A stretch of 64,000 nucleotides of DNA from positions 1 through 64,000 of the forward strand of contig NZ_BAEG01000092.1 in NCBI RefSeq assembly GCF_000238915.1, written 5' to 3'. Source of the stretch: Arthrobacter globiformis NBRC 12137 (GTDB lineage Bacteria; Actinomycetota; Actinomycetes; Actinomycetales; Micrococcaceae). The notes beneath the pieces are model-generated. The model searched no databases and was not told the origin of the DNA. It saw only the letters and a program-made list of their open reading frames with translations. Positions 51,922 to 60,875 of the stretch are shown in pieces. The first letter of the stretch is position 1. The number at the start of each line of letters is the position of its first letter. The translations under genes were made by a program, and so were the position numbers.

Positions 51922-53217
51922 TCACGCCAGGGCGTCTATGGCTTCCCGCAGCACCGGAGCCAGGCGTCGCACGCCCTCGGCGATGGCCTCCGGCGGAACG
52001 GCGCTGAACGCCAGGCGGAGTTTGTTCGACGGGGAATCCGAATGCATGAAGGCCGCGCCGGGAATGAAGACGACACCGGCATCAATCGCCTTGTGCAGCA
52101 GGGGGTAGGTGTCCACGCCCTCAGGCAGCGTCACCCAGACGAAGAATCCGCCCTGCGGCCGGGTCCAGCTGAGCCCGTCGGGCATGTGCATCTCCAGGGC
52201 CGCCAGCATGGCGTGGCAGCGCTCGGCGTACAGCCCGCGGTACGTCTCGATCTGGCCCTTCCAGTCGTAGTCCCGGAGGTAGGCCGAGACCAGCATCTGG
52301 TTCAGCGTGGGCGGGCAGAGCGTCACTGCCTCGGAGGCCAGGTAGTAGCGGCGCTGCAGGTGGGCGGGAACCAGGGCCCAGCCGATGCGCAGTCCCGGGG
52401 CAAAGATCTTCGAGAACGAGCCCATGTAGATGACGTCGTCGGGATTTCCTGCCCGCAGCGGGGCCAGCGGCTCGCCGTCGAACCGCAGCAGGCCGTAAGG
52501 GTTGTCCTCGAGAACCAGGATGTTGGCGCGGCGGCAGATGTCCACGATCTGCTGCCGGCGGTCCTGCGCCAGAGTGATGCCCGACGGGTTGTTGAAGTTG
52601 GGGATGGTGTAGAGGAACTTGATGTTCTTCCCGGCGGTCTGGAGCGCCGCGATCCGGGCCTCGAGAAGCTCAGGCACCAGGCCGTCGTCGTCCATGGGGA
52701 CGGCCTCCACCTGGACCTGGTACGCCTCGAACGTGTTTAGCGCCCCCACGTAGGTGGGTTCCTCCACGAGGACCACGTCGCCGGGGTTGCAGAACACCTT
52801 GGTGGCCACATCCTGGGCGGACTGCGAACCCGCGGTGATCACCACGTTCTCCGGCCGGGCGTCAAGGATGCCTTCCGCGGCCATGACCTCGCAGATCTGC
52901 GTGCGCAGTTCCTCGGTGCCCTGGCCCCCGCCGTACTGAAGTGCCGTGAGGCCGTCCTCGGCGATGATCCGCGCGGCCGTCTCCGAGAGCCTTTCAAGGG
53001 GCAGGGACTGCAGGTAGGGGCTGCCGCCGGCGAGCGAGACCAGGCCCGGCCGCATGGAGATATCGAAAACATCCCGGACCGCCGACTGTTTGATGTTCGC
53101 GGCGCGCTCCGAGAAGAGGTCGTCGTGGCGGTGGGCTGAGGTCGCGGCCCGCTCGATGGCGTCAATGGCTTCGGCGGGGAGGACGGCTGCGGCGGCGTCG
53201 AGTGTCTCGTGTGTCAC
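51922..53217 (-). CDS. Class I/II PLP aminotransferase (2-aminoadipate aminotransferase-like)
   Basis: A 431-aa fold-type I aminotransferase with the early motif ISLAGGSP-like SLAGGSPYLQSLP, TAGSQSAQDVATK, PNFNNPSGITL and the Schiff-base Lys in GSFSKIFAPGLRIGW. It resembles LysN/AAT-I and kynurenine/2-aminoadipate aminotransferases. It starts at GTG 53217 without a Shine-Dalgarno; TAGTCT (53224-53229, minus strand) lies six bases upstream, so it is probably leaderless. It is divergent from the PEP-mutase-family gene. Confidence 0.87.
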   Translation of the reverse strand: MTHETLDAAAAVLPAEAIDAIERAATSAHRHDDLFSERAANIKQSAVRDVFDISMRPGLVSLAGGSPYLQSLPLERLSETAARIIAEDGLTALQYGGGQGTEELRTQICEVMAAEGILDARPENVVITAGSQSAQDVATKVFCNPGDVVLVEEPTYVGALNTFEAYQVQVEAVPMDDDGLVPELLEARIAALQTAGKNIKFLYTIPNFNNPSGITLAQDRRQQIVDICRRANILVLEDNPYGLLRFDGEPLAPLRAGNPDDVIYMGSFSKIFAPGLRIGWALVPAHLQRRYYLASEAVTLCPPTLNQMLVSAYLRDYDWKGQIETYRGLYAERCHAMLAALEMHMPDGLSWTRPQGGFFVWVTLPEGVDTYPLLHKAIDAGVVFIPGAAFMHSDSPSNKLRLAFSAVPPEAIAEGVRRLAPVLREAIDALA

Positions 53218-53341
53218 ACCCCCAGACTACAGCCATTGGTTGCTGATTAGGCAACAGGTGTTGACCAAAATCTCGAAGGGAATCTGAACTGGTGCCTGCG
53301 GACGCCTTTACGTCCGGCAGGGCAGGGCATGGAATGGAGCC

Positions 53342-54232
53342 ATGACGTCACTCGAGCCTACGCCCGCACTGTCCCAGCCCGCCAAGGCCGACGCCTTCCA
53401 CCAGATGCACGAGGGCGGCCCTGTCCCGCTGGTGCTCGTGAATGTCTGGGATGCCGCGTCGTCCCGTCTTGTGGAGAAGGCCGGGGCGCGCGCCATTGCC
53501 ACCTCGAGTTCAGCCATTTCGTGGAGCCTCGGGTTTCCGGATGGCAGCCACGTGCCGCCGGGCCTGGCCTTCGACGCGCTCCGCAGGATAACCGCGGCCA
53601 CGACCGTCCCTGTCACGGCCGATATCGAAGCCGGGTACGCGGGTGCGGACGGTGCTTTCGACGACGGCCTGCTCCGGCAGACTGTCGCGGCGGTGCTGGA
53701 GGCCGGCGCGGTGGGCGTGAACATCGAAGACTCAGGCGGTACGTCCCTCACAGCCGTGGACGAACAGGCCCGCAGGATCAGTCTGGTCCGCAGCATCGCG
53801 GCGGAGTCCGGTGTGCGCCTCTTCATCAATGCCCGCACGGACACGTACCTTTCCGGGCAGTTCGGGGACGGCGCCTTCGAGGAAACGCTGGAGCGTGCCG
53901 GGGGCTACCTCGCCGCGGGCGCCGACGGAATTTTCGTTCCCGGCGTGACGGACCTGCATATCCTGCATGAACTCAGCCGGCGGATAGCGGCGCCGCTCAA
54001 TGCCCTCGCCGGCGTCGGGTCGGCGTCCGTGGGCGAACTGCACGACGCCGGCGTGCGGCGGGTCAGCATCGGCGGCAATGCGGCGAAGGCGGCGTATGCA
54101 ACGGTTTCCCGCGTGGCAGCCGAAATCCTGGGGGACGGCAACTGGTCCGAACTTGCCGGTTCGCCGAGCCACGCCGACATGGACGCCCTGTTCTCCGGGT
54201 CAGCGGGCTCTCCCGGGACGCCGGATGCCTAG
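53342..54232 (+). CDS. Isocitrate lyase/PEP mutase family protein
   Basis: A 296-aa TIM-barrel with the family motifs LVLVNVWDAASSRLVEKAG, TADIEAGYAG, GVNIEDSGG and FINARTDTYL. The isocitrate-lyase KKCGH loop is absent, so it belongs to the phosphonomutase/carboxyvinyl-carboxyphosphonate or 2-methylisocitrate-lyase-like subgroup acting on C-C or C-P bonds next to a carboxylate. ATG 53342 follows GGAG. The substrate is not clear. Confidence 0.85.
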   Translation: MTSLEPTPALSQPAKADAFHQMHEGGPVPLVLVNVWDAASSRLVEKAGARAIATSSSAISWSLGFPDGSHVPPGLAFDALRRITAATTVPVTADIEAGYAGADGAFDDGLLRQTVAAVLEAGAVGVNIEDSGGTSLTAVDEQARRISLVRSIAAESGVRLFINARTDTYLSGQFGDGAFEETLERAGGYLAAGADGIFVPGVTDLHILHELSRRIAAPLNALAGVGSASVGELHDAGVRRVSIGGNAAKAAYATVSRVAAEILGDGNWSELAGSPSHADMDALFSGSAGSPGTPDA

Positions 54233-54253
54233 CGTCCGGGTCTCCACGCGGGT

Positions 54254-55198
54254 CTAGCTGAGGCCGAGAACGTCGGCCAGCGGCACCCCGCTGACATAGA
54301 TTTCCGCCCGGACGGCACCTACGGCCGTGACGGCTGTGTGGGTGAGCTGCGCTTCAATCCGCGGAAGGTCGCAGACGCCGCCGGGCTGCACCGCGCCCGT
54401 CAGGTTCACCACCACGGTGGTGCCGTCGAGATAGCCGGAGGCGTACTGGAGCGAGGAAGCCGACAGCGCGTTGTACAGCCCGCTGGCCGGCGGCGCGCCC
54501 GGGCCGGACAACAGCCTGCTCATGGCCGCCTGCAGCGGCTCGCTGATGGCGGAGTCGGCATTGCGCACGGCCACCAGGCTGTCGTTGCAGCCAAAGCGTA
54601 CGCCGGACCGGCCGCCGTCGTCGATGGCAACGTAGTAGACCGCAGTGCCGGCGCTGGCAGCGCCGGAGGCCGCGCCCGGACCCGCACCCGGTGACATGGA
54701 ACCCGGTGCGTTGGAGCCCGTCGTGGGCCCTGGGGAAGCGGGGCCGGCTGCGGCGCCGGAGGCAGGCGCGGGCTGGTCGCCGGTTCCGCCCGGCAACTGC
54801 GCCTGGGTGTCCGGACCGACGCCGGCCGGCTCGCCAGCAGTCGGGCCGCCCGGGTTTGAGCCCGCGGACGGGGGAGCCAATCCGGCCGACTGGATGGGTT
54901 CGGAAACCCCGGCGGCTGTGCCCTGACCTGCTGTTCCCTGACCTGCCGTGCCCTGACCAGCACCCTGGCCGGAGGCTCCCAGCGCGGGGCCCGGTCCGGA
55001 TCCGGAGGCGGCGGGTGAGCCGGCTTCCCCGGGCGGGTTCACTGGGGGTGCCGGGCGTGGCTCGGGGGCTGCCGCAGGGGCGGCCCCGGCGTCGTACGCG
55101 TTTTGGAGGGGGGCGCAGGAGGTGAGCCACAAGGGAAGTGCCAGGCAGAAAGCGGCAACCGCCGTCGTCAGCGGTCTGACTCCCCAGCTCGACTTCAT
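54254..55198 (-). CDS. GerMN-domain lipoprotein
   Basis: A 314-aa lipoprotein: signal peptide with lipobox LTSC (Cys about residue 28), a long Pro/Gly/Ala linker with QGTAG repeats, and a C-terminal GerMN-like domain (AVYYVAIDDGGRSGVRFGCNDSL; PLQAAMSRLLSGPG; TTVVVNLTGAVQPGG). The domain is found in spore germination proteins but also in non-sporulating actinobacteria, where its function is unknown. ATG 55198 has a GGGAGTG nearby; an upstream in-frame ATG at 55240 exists. Confidence 0.82.
   Translation of the reverse strand: MKSSWGVRPLTTAVAAFCLALPLWLTSCAPLQNAYDAGAAPAAAPEPRPAPPVNPPGEAGSPAASGSGPGPALGASGQGAGQGTAGQGTAGQGTAAGVSEPIQSAGLAPPSAGSNPGGPTAGEPAGVGPDTQAQLPGGTGDQPAPASGAAAGPASPGPTTGSNAPGSMSPGAGPGAASGAASAGTAVYYVAIDDGGRSGVRFGCNDSLVAVRNADSAISEPLQAAMSRLLSGPGAPPASGLYNALSASSLQYASGYLDGTTVVVNLTGAVQPGGVCDLPRIEAQLTHTAVTAVGAVRAEIYVSGVPLADVLGLS
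54921..54965 (-). repeat. 15-bp in-frame tandem repeat in the lipoprotein linker
   Basis: Three 15-bp units (54921-54935, 54936-54950, 54951-54965, the third diverged) encode the GQGTA repeats in the Gly-rich linker of the GerMN lipoprotein. Confidence 0.75.
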
Positions 55199-55360
55199 GA
55201 CTGCACCGCACTCCCTGCCCCGGCACGTCCCGTACATCAACGTTACGGCGGGGCGGCGGGCCGGGGAACGGTGCCCGGGTGTCAGTTTGGCCGCAGCTCA
55301 GTCACGGATTGGTTGCAGCCTGCCCTCGCTGGCGGCCGGCATGCAGAGACCGGAAGAAAG

Positions 55361-55397
55361 CGCATGCCCCTGGCCGCTCGACGGCCGGGGGCATGCG
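55361..55397 (-). terminator. Hairpin terminator after the FMN reductase gene
   Basis: A 16-bp stem (55361-55376 with 55382-55397) with one T-G wobble around CTCGA, sixteen bases beyond the FMN reductase stop on the minus strand. Confidence 0.75.
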
Positions 55398-55412
55398 GAC
55401 GAGCGGAGCAGC

Positions 55413-55979
55413 CTAGGCAGCAGCGCCGGCCGGCTCGACGGCGGCAAGGGCGCCGAAGAGTTCCTTGATCTGCTCAACGACCTCGGCGTCGTCCTTCGGG
55501 TGGGTCTCCGCGAAGCGGACCATGGAGCCGGGGACGGCGAGCTTAGCGTCCTCCAGGACGCGGGCGCCGGCGATACCGACAGCCTTGCGGGCCTCGTCCT
55601 GGGCCCAGACCCCGCCGAACTGGCCAAAGGCGGTGCCGACGACGGCGGTGGGCTTTCCGGCGAGGGCACCGGCGCCGAACGGGCGGGACAGCCAGTCGAT
55701 GGCGTTCTTCAGCGAGGCTGGCATGGTCCCGTTGTGCTCGGGGGTGACCAACAGCAGGGCATCTGCCTGGCCGGCTGCCTCACGCAGTGCGGTGGCGGCT
55801 GCCGGGACCTGGCCTTCGACGTCGATGTCCTCGTTGTAGAACGGGATGTTGCCCAGGCTCTCGTGGATCACGATCTCGACGCCTTCCGGGGCGTTCAGCT
55901 GGATGGCTTCGGCAAGCTTGCGGTTGTGGGAGTCGGCGCGCAGGCTTCCCACCAGGGCGAGGACGGTGCTCTCGGACAT
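55413..55979 (-). CDS. NADPH-dependent FMN reductase
   Basis: A 188-aa flavodoxin-fold protein of the NADPH:FMN/azo/quinone reductase type. The FMN phosphate loop is visible (VGSLRADSHNRKLAEA), as are TPEHNGTMPASLKNAIDWLSRP and the GTAFGQFGG loop. ATG 55979 has AAGGAG six bases upstream. It is divergent from a TetR gene with an inverted repeat between, so it is probably under its control, for example in response to quinones or electrophiles (inference). Confidence 0.9.
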   Translation of the reverse strand: MSESTVLALVGSLRADSHNRKLAEAIQLNAPEGVEIVIHESLGNIPFYNEDIDVEGQVPAAATALREAAGQADALLLVTPEHNGTMPASLKNAIDWLSRPFGAGALAGKPTAVVGTAFGQFGGVWAQDEARKAVGIAGARVLEDAKLAVPGSMVRFAETHPKDDAEVVEQIKELFGALAAVEPAGAAA

Positions 55980-56058
55980 GTGAACTCCTTAGGTCTTGCC
56001 GCGGAACGCTCCGTGGCGGGTGGTTCTGGAGGCGTTTGGTGCCTTCATCAAGACTAAA

Positions 56059-56072
56059 CGGACTACGGTCCG
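56059..56072. promoter_or_regulatory. Putative TetR operator
   Basis: CGGAC-TACG-GTCCG (56059-56072) is a perfect 5-bp inverted repeat in the 115-bp divergent region between the FMN reductase and the TetR gene. TetR-type sites have this size and position. Confidence 0.55.
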
Positions 56073-56094
56073 GATATTATTCCCCGGGTCTAGA

Positions 56095-56721
56095 ATGCTT
56101 GGTGTGAGCCTCATCCCCATCCGCCCCGGGTCTTCGCCCGGATCCGGAGCGGAACGCAGCGACGCTGCCCGCAACCGGGAGCTGCTGCTGTGCGCTGCCC
56201 GGCAGCTCGTGGAGGAGTGCGGCGCCGACGGCGTGACCATGGACAAGCTGGCGGAGCGCGCAGGCGTGGGCAAGGGGACGGTGTTCCGCCGTTTCGGCAG
56301 CCGCGCCGGCCTCATGATGACCCTGCTGAGCGACGCCGAGGCCGAATTCCAGGGCCGCTTCATGTTCGGGCCGCCGCCGCTTGGTCCCGGGGCGCCGCCG
56401 CTGGAACGGCTGATCGCCTTCGGTGCCGAACGCATCCGCTACGTCCTGGAATACGGTGAGCTCGCGAGGGCCGCCGAAGCGTCCCTGCACAACAGGTTCG
56501 AGGCACCCCCGGCGGTGCTGTGGCACCGGCACATCGAGCACCTGTTGCGCTCGGCGGGCTTCGATGCGGACCCGTGGCTGATGGCCATGTCGCTCAGCGC
56601 AACCCTCGATCCCGACCGGCTGCTGCACGCCGTCCGCGTGCAGCACGTTTCACAGGAGCGGCTCGAGGAGTCATGGCGCCAGCTCGTCACCCGCGTCGCA
56701 GGGGGTACCGTGGCACCATGA
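56095..56721 (+). CDS. TetR-family regulator
   Basis: A 208-aa regulator with an N-terminal helix-turn-helix (CGADGVTMDKLAERAGVGKGTVFRRFGSRAGL) and a variable ligand domain. The start may be ATG 56095 or GTG 56104. Neither has a clear Shine-Dalgarno. Its stop overlaps the following oxidoreductase gene by four bases. The probable target is the divergent FMN reductase and itself. Confidence 0.87.
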   Translation: MLGVSLIPIRPGSSPGSGAERSDAARNRELLLCAARQLVEECGADGVTMDKLAERAGVGKGTVFRRFGSRAGLMMTLLSDAEAEFQGRFMFGPPPLGPGAPPLERLIAFGAERIRYVLEYGELARAAEASLHNRFEAPPAVLWHRHIEHLLRSAGFDADPWLMAMSLSATLDPDRLLHAVRVQHVSQERLEESWRQLVTRVAGGTVAP

Positions 56722-57785
56722 GCACCGATTCCTCGACGTCCGCCGCCCCCATTCGCACCGCCGTGGTGGGCTTCGGCCTGTCCGGCCGGGTATTCCATGC
56801 GCCGCTGGTCGCCGCGGACCCCGGCTATTCGCTGGACGTGATCGCCACCTCTGACCCCGGCCGGCAGGCGGCCGCAGCGGGACAGTACCCGGGCGTGAAA
56901 ACAGTGCCCGACGGCGATGCCGTCCTTGCGCTCGCTGCTGACCTTGACCTTGTGGTCCTGGGGACCCCGCCGGCCACCCATTACCCGCTGGCGAAGGCCG
57001 CGCTCGAGGCCGGGCTCGACGTCGTCGTTGACAAGCCGTTCGCCGTGACGAGCGCCCAGGGGCAGGAACTGATCGCGCTCGCGGAGCGGCTGGGGCGGGT
57101 GCTGACGGTGTTCCAGAACAGGCGCTGGGACGGGGACTACCTCACGGTCAAAGCCTTGCTGGAGGGCGGCGTGCTGGGCGAGGTGACGCGGTTCGAGTCA
57201 CGCTTTGAACGGTGGTCGCCCGAAGTTTCCAAGGCCTGGAAGGCGGAGGCCACGGCGGCCGACGGCGGCGGCGTCCTGTTCGACCTCGGCACCCACCTCC
57301 TGGACCAGGCGCTCCAGCTTTTCGGGCCGGGCACGGTGGTCCATGCCGAGCTCCAGGCCCGGCGCCCGGGAGAAAAGACGGATGACGATTGCTTCGTGGT
57401 CCTGCGGCACGGGAACGGCGTGGTCAGCCACCACTGGATGAACATGCTCTGCGCGCAGCAGGGACCGCGCTACCGGGTCCTCGGCACCGGCGGCGGCTAC
57501 ACCAAGCACGGCGTGGACCCGCAGGAGCCGTACATCGTGGCCGGCGGGAGCCCGCTGGACGCAGAGTACGGTGTGGAGGCCGCCGAATGGGCCGGGCAGC
57601 TGGGCCGCGACGGGCACCTGGACCGGCTGCCCACCGAGCGCGGAAACTACCCGGAGTTCTACCGGATCCTCGCCGCAAAGATTTCCGACGGCGGCTCCGC
57701 CTCAGCCCTGTCCGTCCCGGTAGATCCTGCCGGCCCCGTGGAAGTCCTCAAGCTGATAGAGCAGGCCCGGGAACTGGCTGGTTAA
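56718..57785 (+). CDS. Gfo/Idh/MocA-family oxidoreductase
   Basis: A 355-aa NAD(P)-dependent oxidoreductase with the Rossmann VVGFGLSGRVFHAPLV and the conserved VVDKPFAV (the family Lys-Pro, here DKP). It also has the C-terminal alpha/beta domain with FDLGTHLLDQAL, where the His is catalytic. Substrates are mostly sugars and inositols. It begins at ATG 56718 overlapping the TetR gene and ends before a long hairpin. Confidence 0.9.
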   Translation: MSTDSSTSAAPIRTAVVGFGLSGRVFHAPLVAADPGYSLDVIATSDPGRQAAAAGQYPGVKTVPDGDAVLALAADLDLVVLGTPPATHYPLAKAALEAGLDVVVDKPFAVTSAQGQELIALAERLGRVLTVFQNRRWDGDYLTVKALLEGGVLGEVTRFESRFERWSPEVSKAWKAEATAADGGGVLFDLGTHLLDQALQLFGPGTVVHAELQARRPGEKTDDDCFVVLRHGNGVVSHHWMNMLCAQQGPRYRVLGTGGGYTKHGVDPQEPYIVAGGSPLDAEYGVEAAEWAGQLGRDGHLDRLPTERGNYPEFYRILAAKISDGGSASALSVPVDPAGPVEVLKLIEQARELAG

Positions 57786-57793
57786 GCACGTAA

Positions 57794-57843
57794 CCGCTGG
57801 GTGAGCTTGTCGAAACCTCGGTTTCGACAAGCTCACCCAGCGG
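57794..57843. terminator. 23-bp perfect hairpin, probable bidirectional terminator/dispersed repeat
   Basis: A perfect 23-bp stem (57794-57816 with 57821-57843) with loop CTCG lies between two convergent genes. The arm GTTTCGACAAGCTCACCCA resembles a repeat that, as I recall, is scattered in many Arthrobacter-related genomes, so it may be both terminator and dispersed repeat. Confidence 0.8.
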
Positions 57844-57857
57844 CGGTCACTCGGCTG

Positions 57858-58976
57858 CTAAGCGGAGACCAGCTCGTGCCAGTCCGCTACCAGGGGCAGG
57901 TTGTGCGCCTCGGAGACGGAGAGGTGTGCCACGTGGCCTCCGGCGATGTTCAGGCCGGCGGCGAGTGCCGGGTCCTTCTCGAAGGCGGCCTTCACGCCGA
58001 GGTTTGCCAGGGCCACGCCGTAGCGGAGCGTGACATTGGTCAGCGCGTAGGTGGAGGTGTTCGGGACGGCGCCGGGCATGTTGGCGACGCAGTAGAAGAT
58101 CGTGTTGTGGACCTTGTACGTGGGTTCCTGGTGCGTGGTGGGGCGGGTGTCCTCGAAGCAGCCGCCCTGGTCCACGGCGATGTCCACCAGTACCGAGCCG
58201 GGCTTCATGCGGGCGACGAGCTCGTTGGTCACCAGCTTGGGTGCCTTGGCGCCGGGGATCAGGACCGAGCCGATCACGAGGTCCGCGTCCACCACGGACT
58301 TCTCGATCTCGTACTTGTTGGATGCCACGGTCTTGAGCCGGCCCTGGTACTGGGCGTCGAGTTCGCGCAGCCGGTTGATGTTGATGTCCAGGATGGTGAC
58401 GTCGGCGCCGAGTCCCAGCGCCATGGCGGCTGCATTGGTGCCTGCGACGCCTGCACCCAGGACCACGACCTTGGCGGGGCGGACGCCGGGAACGCCGCCG
58501 AGGAGCACACCCTTGCCGCCGGCGGGCGCCATCAGGGAAGTCGCGCCGACCTGGACGGACAGCCGGCCGGCCACCTCGGACATGGGGGCGAGCAGGGGCA
58601 GGGTGCGGCCTTCCTGAACGGTTTCGTAGGCGATGGCGGTGACGCCGGAGTTGATGAGGGCCCGGGTCAGCTCGGGCTCGGCGGCCAGGTGCAGGTAGGT
58701 GAAGAGGATCAGGCCCTTGCGGAAACGGTGGTACTCGGCCTTGATGGGTTCCTTGACCTTCATCACCATGTCCGCGCGGGACCAGACCTCGTCCGCGTCG
58801 GCGACGATTTCGGCGCCCGCGATCGCGTATTCCTCGTCGGTGATGCCGGAGCCCAGGCCCGCGCCGCGCTCCACCAGGACCGTGTGGCCGTGGGTGCGGA
58901 ATTCGTGAACGCCGGCAGCCGTGATGGCGACGCGGAATTCGTTGTTCTTGATCTCTTTGGGGACACCGATGATCAT
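57858..58976 (-). CDS. ald: Alanine dehydrogenase
   Basis: A 372-aa NAD-dependent enzyme interconverting L-alanine with pyruvate and ammonia. It has MIIGVPKEIKNNEFRVAIT, the catalytic Lys in VKVKEP and His in YLHLAAE, and the Rossmann motif VVLGAGVAGTNAA followed by LDIN. ATG 58976 begins the conserved protein and has GGAG nine bases upstream. It is divergent from the PucR regulator. Confidence 0.96.
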   Translation of the reverse strand: MIIGVPKEIKNNEFRVAITAAGVHEFRTHGHTVLVERGAGLGSGITDEEYAIAGAEIVADADEVWSRADMVMKVKEPIKAEYHRFRKGLILFTYLHLAAEPELTRALINSGVTAIAYETVQEGRTLPLLAPMSEVAGRLSVQVGATSLMAPAGGKGVLLGGVPGVRPAKVVVLGAGVAGTNAAAMALGLGADVTILDININRLRELDAQYQGRLKTVASNKYEIEKSVVDADLVIGSVLIPGAKAPKLVTNELVARMKPGSVLVDIAVDQGGCFEDTRPTTHQEPTYKVHNTIFYCVANMPGAVPNTSTYALTNVTLRYGVALANLGVKAAFEKDPALAAGLNIAGGHVAHLSVSEAHNLPLVADWHELVSA

Positions 58977-59210
58977 TTTTTGGGCTCCAGATCCGATGGC
59001 TTTCAAGGCCGGAATGTGTGGGGAAGTTGTGATTCCAGAATAGATCCGGCTGTGAGGCGCGCTACAGGAATCCGCTGCCCTGCCCGGGGCTAAACCGCGT
59101 GTTTCCGCGGATTTTCAGTCCGTCAGCTCGACTAATGTCGACCGCTGGGGCGTCAGGTGTCGCCTGATGTCCGTTCGCCCGGGACCCCCTGCGGGACGTA
59201 GTCTGTCACC

Positions 59211-60428
59211 ATGCAGCAGGATGTGGAACAGCTCGTCGAGCGGGTGGCCCTGAAGCTGGGCCGCGGGCTTTCCCTGGAGGACCTCGACGGGCTTTTGCTG
59301 GCCTACAGCTCCAACCAGTCGCATGCGGACCGGGTCCGGGTTAACTTCCTGCTCAGCAAACGGGTGCCGCTAGACGTCAAGAACTGGCAGCTCTCGCACG
59401 GCATCGCCACCGCCGTACGGCCCGTGGTGGTGCCAGCCAACGAGGAGCTGGGGATGCTTGGGCGCGTCTGCGTCCCGCTGCTGGTCCGTGGGTTCCGGGT
59501 AGGTTACCTGTGGGTGCAGCTGGACGTGGAAGACCAAAGCGCGACGGCGATCCTCGCCGAACTGCCCGGCGTCCGGGACGATCTGGACGTGCTGTCCGGG
59601 CTCCTGCTGGACTCCAACACCGCGGAATCCGAGTTCAGGCGCAGCCGCGAACGGGAGTTCCTGGCAGCCTGCGCCGGGGAGGCCAATGCGGTGGCTGCCG
59701 TGGCGGGCTGGAAGGAAGTGCAGGACCGCGGGCCCTGGCAGCTGGTCACCGTCCTTGACGCCGACGGCTGGATGGCCGGTCCGGATCCGATCGCCTCGAC
59801 GCTCATCCACCGCGCTGCGGCGTTGCAGGCCACCATCGGCGTGGACGCTGTCCTGTTCAGCGCCGGCGCGGAAACCCATTCGGTGGTCCTTTTCCGGGAG
59901 TCCACGGGGCGCGCCAGCCAGGCGCAGGTTCTGGTGCACTACCAGTTGGAGCTTGCCAAGCGTTCCGGCAGGTCCGTGGAGCGGATCATCCTTGGAACCA
60001 GTGAGGGATTCAGCCGCATCAAAGACCTAAGCGAGGCGTACCGGCAGTCCAAGGTTGCCGCCCTGGCAGCGGCGGTTGATCCGCGGCTCGGCGAGCTTGT
60101 GGATTGCCGGGCCACGGGCGTCTACCAGCTCCTGGCATCGGCCGGCGGCGGGGCCGGCGTCTGGAGCGATGCAAGTTCGGTGAATTTCCGGGCCCTTGAG
60201 GACCATGACCGGAACGGGGAACTGCTGCCCGTGTTGGAACTGCTCTACGACAATGACGGTTCCGTCCAGGATGTTGCCGAAAAACTGCATCTGCACCGCA
60301 GCAGCATCTACAACCGGCTGGGCCGCATCCGTCAGCTGCTGGGCGTCGATCCGCTCAAGGGGATGGTGCGGCTGGAGCTGCACGCCGCCCTGAAGGCACG
60401 GCGCTGGGCATCAAGGCCAAGAATCTAA
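59211..60428 (+). CDS. PucR-family (CdaR-like) regulator
   Basis: A 405-aa regulator with a GAF/PucR-like N-terminal part and the typical C-terminal helix-turn-helix (DNDGSVQDVAEKLHLHRSSIYNRLGRIRQLLG). It probably controls the divergent ald gene, a linkage known from actinobacteria. There is no Shine-Dalgarno. TAGTCT (59199-59204) lies six bases before ATG 59211, suggesting a leaderless mRNA. A short inverted repeat TCAGG/CCTGA (59153-59167) in the 234-bp gap is a possible operator. Confidence 0.9.
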   Translation: MQQDVEQLVERVALKLGRGLSLEDLDGLLLAYSSNQSHADRVRVNFLLSKRVPLDVKNWQLSHGIATAVRPVVVPANEELGMLGRVCVPLLVRGFRVGYLWVQLDVEDQSATAILAELPGVRDDLDVLSGLLLDSNTAESEFRRSREREFLAACAGEANAVAAVAGWKEVQDRGPWQLVTVLDADGWMAGPDPIASTLIHRAAALQATIGVDAVLFSAGAETHSVVLFRESTGRASQAQVLVHYQLELAKRSGRSVERIILGTSEGFSRIKDLSEAYRQSKVAALAAAVDPRLGELVDCRATGVYQLLASAGGGAGVWSDASSVNFRALEDHDRNGELLPVLELLYDNDGSVQDVAEKLHLHRSSIYNRLGRIRQLLGVDPLKGMVRLELHAALKARRWASRPRI

Positions 60429-60436
60429 GGAGCAGC

Positions 60437-60748
60437 TTATGCGGCGTTGCCTTCGCCGCTGGGCAACTGCTCAGCGCTCCGCTCGGCGGCCCGTTCGGTG
60501 GTCCGCTCCGCGGTCAGATCGACGGTCCGTTCCAGCGCGACGCCGTCGGGAAGAGGCTGCGGAAGTCCCTGGAGCCGGGTGCGGAACTTGGCGACGCGGC
60601 TCTGGACCCACAGGGAGACTGCCACGAAGACCACGCAGCTGGAGGTAAAAACGGCGGTGTTGTTCAGGCCCATGACGATTCCCAGGGCAGCCGCCAGACC
60701 CATTGCGGCGATGCCCGCCACGATGTGCAACCCCCTGAATCTCACCAC
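60437..60748 (-). CDS. Small membrane protein with repetitive tail
   Basis: A 103-aa protein with two hydrophobic segments (LHIVAGIAAMGLAAALGIVMG, VFTSSCVVFVAVSLWV) and an Arg/Glu-rich tail with short repeats (TAERTTERAAERSAEQ). It starts at GTG 60748 with TACTCT (60755-60760, minus strand) six bases upstream, so probably leaderless. No family recognised; it is convergent with the PucR gene. Confidence 0.62.
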   Translation of the reverse strand: MVRFRGLHIVAGIAAMGLAAALGIVMGLNNTAVFTSSCVVFVAVSLWVQSRVAKFRTRLQGLPQPLPDGVALERTVDLTAERTTERAAERSAEQLPSGEGNAA

Positions 60749-60875
60749 GAATAAAGAGTAACCCCGTGCGCCAGCCGGAAACCCTGGTTCCGGGGGATCG
60801 TTGCTTGATCCTTATCACCGCGTCATTTTTGCGTGCACAGCGGCGATTTACGGCCCATGGAACGAGGCAAGGAGC

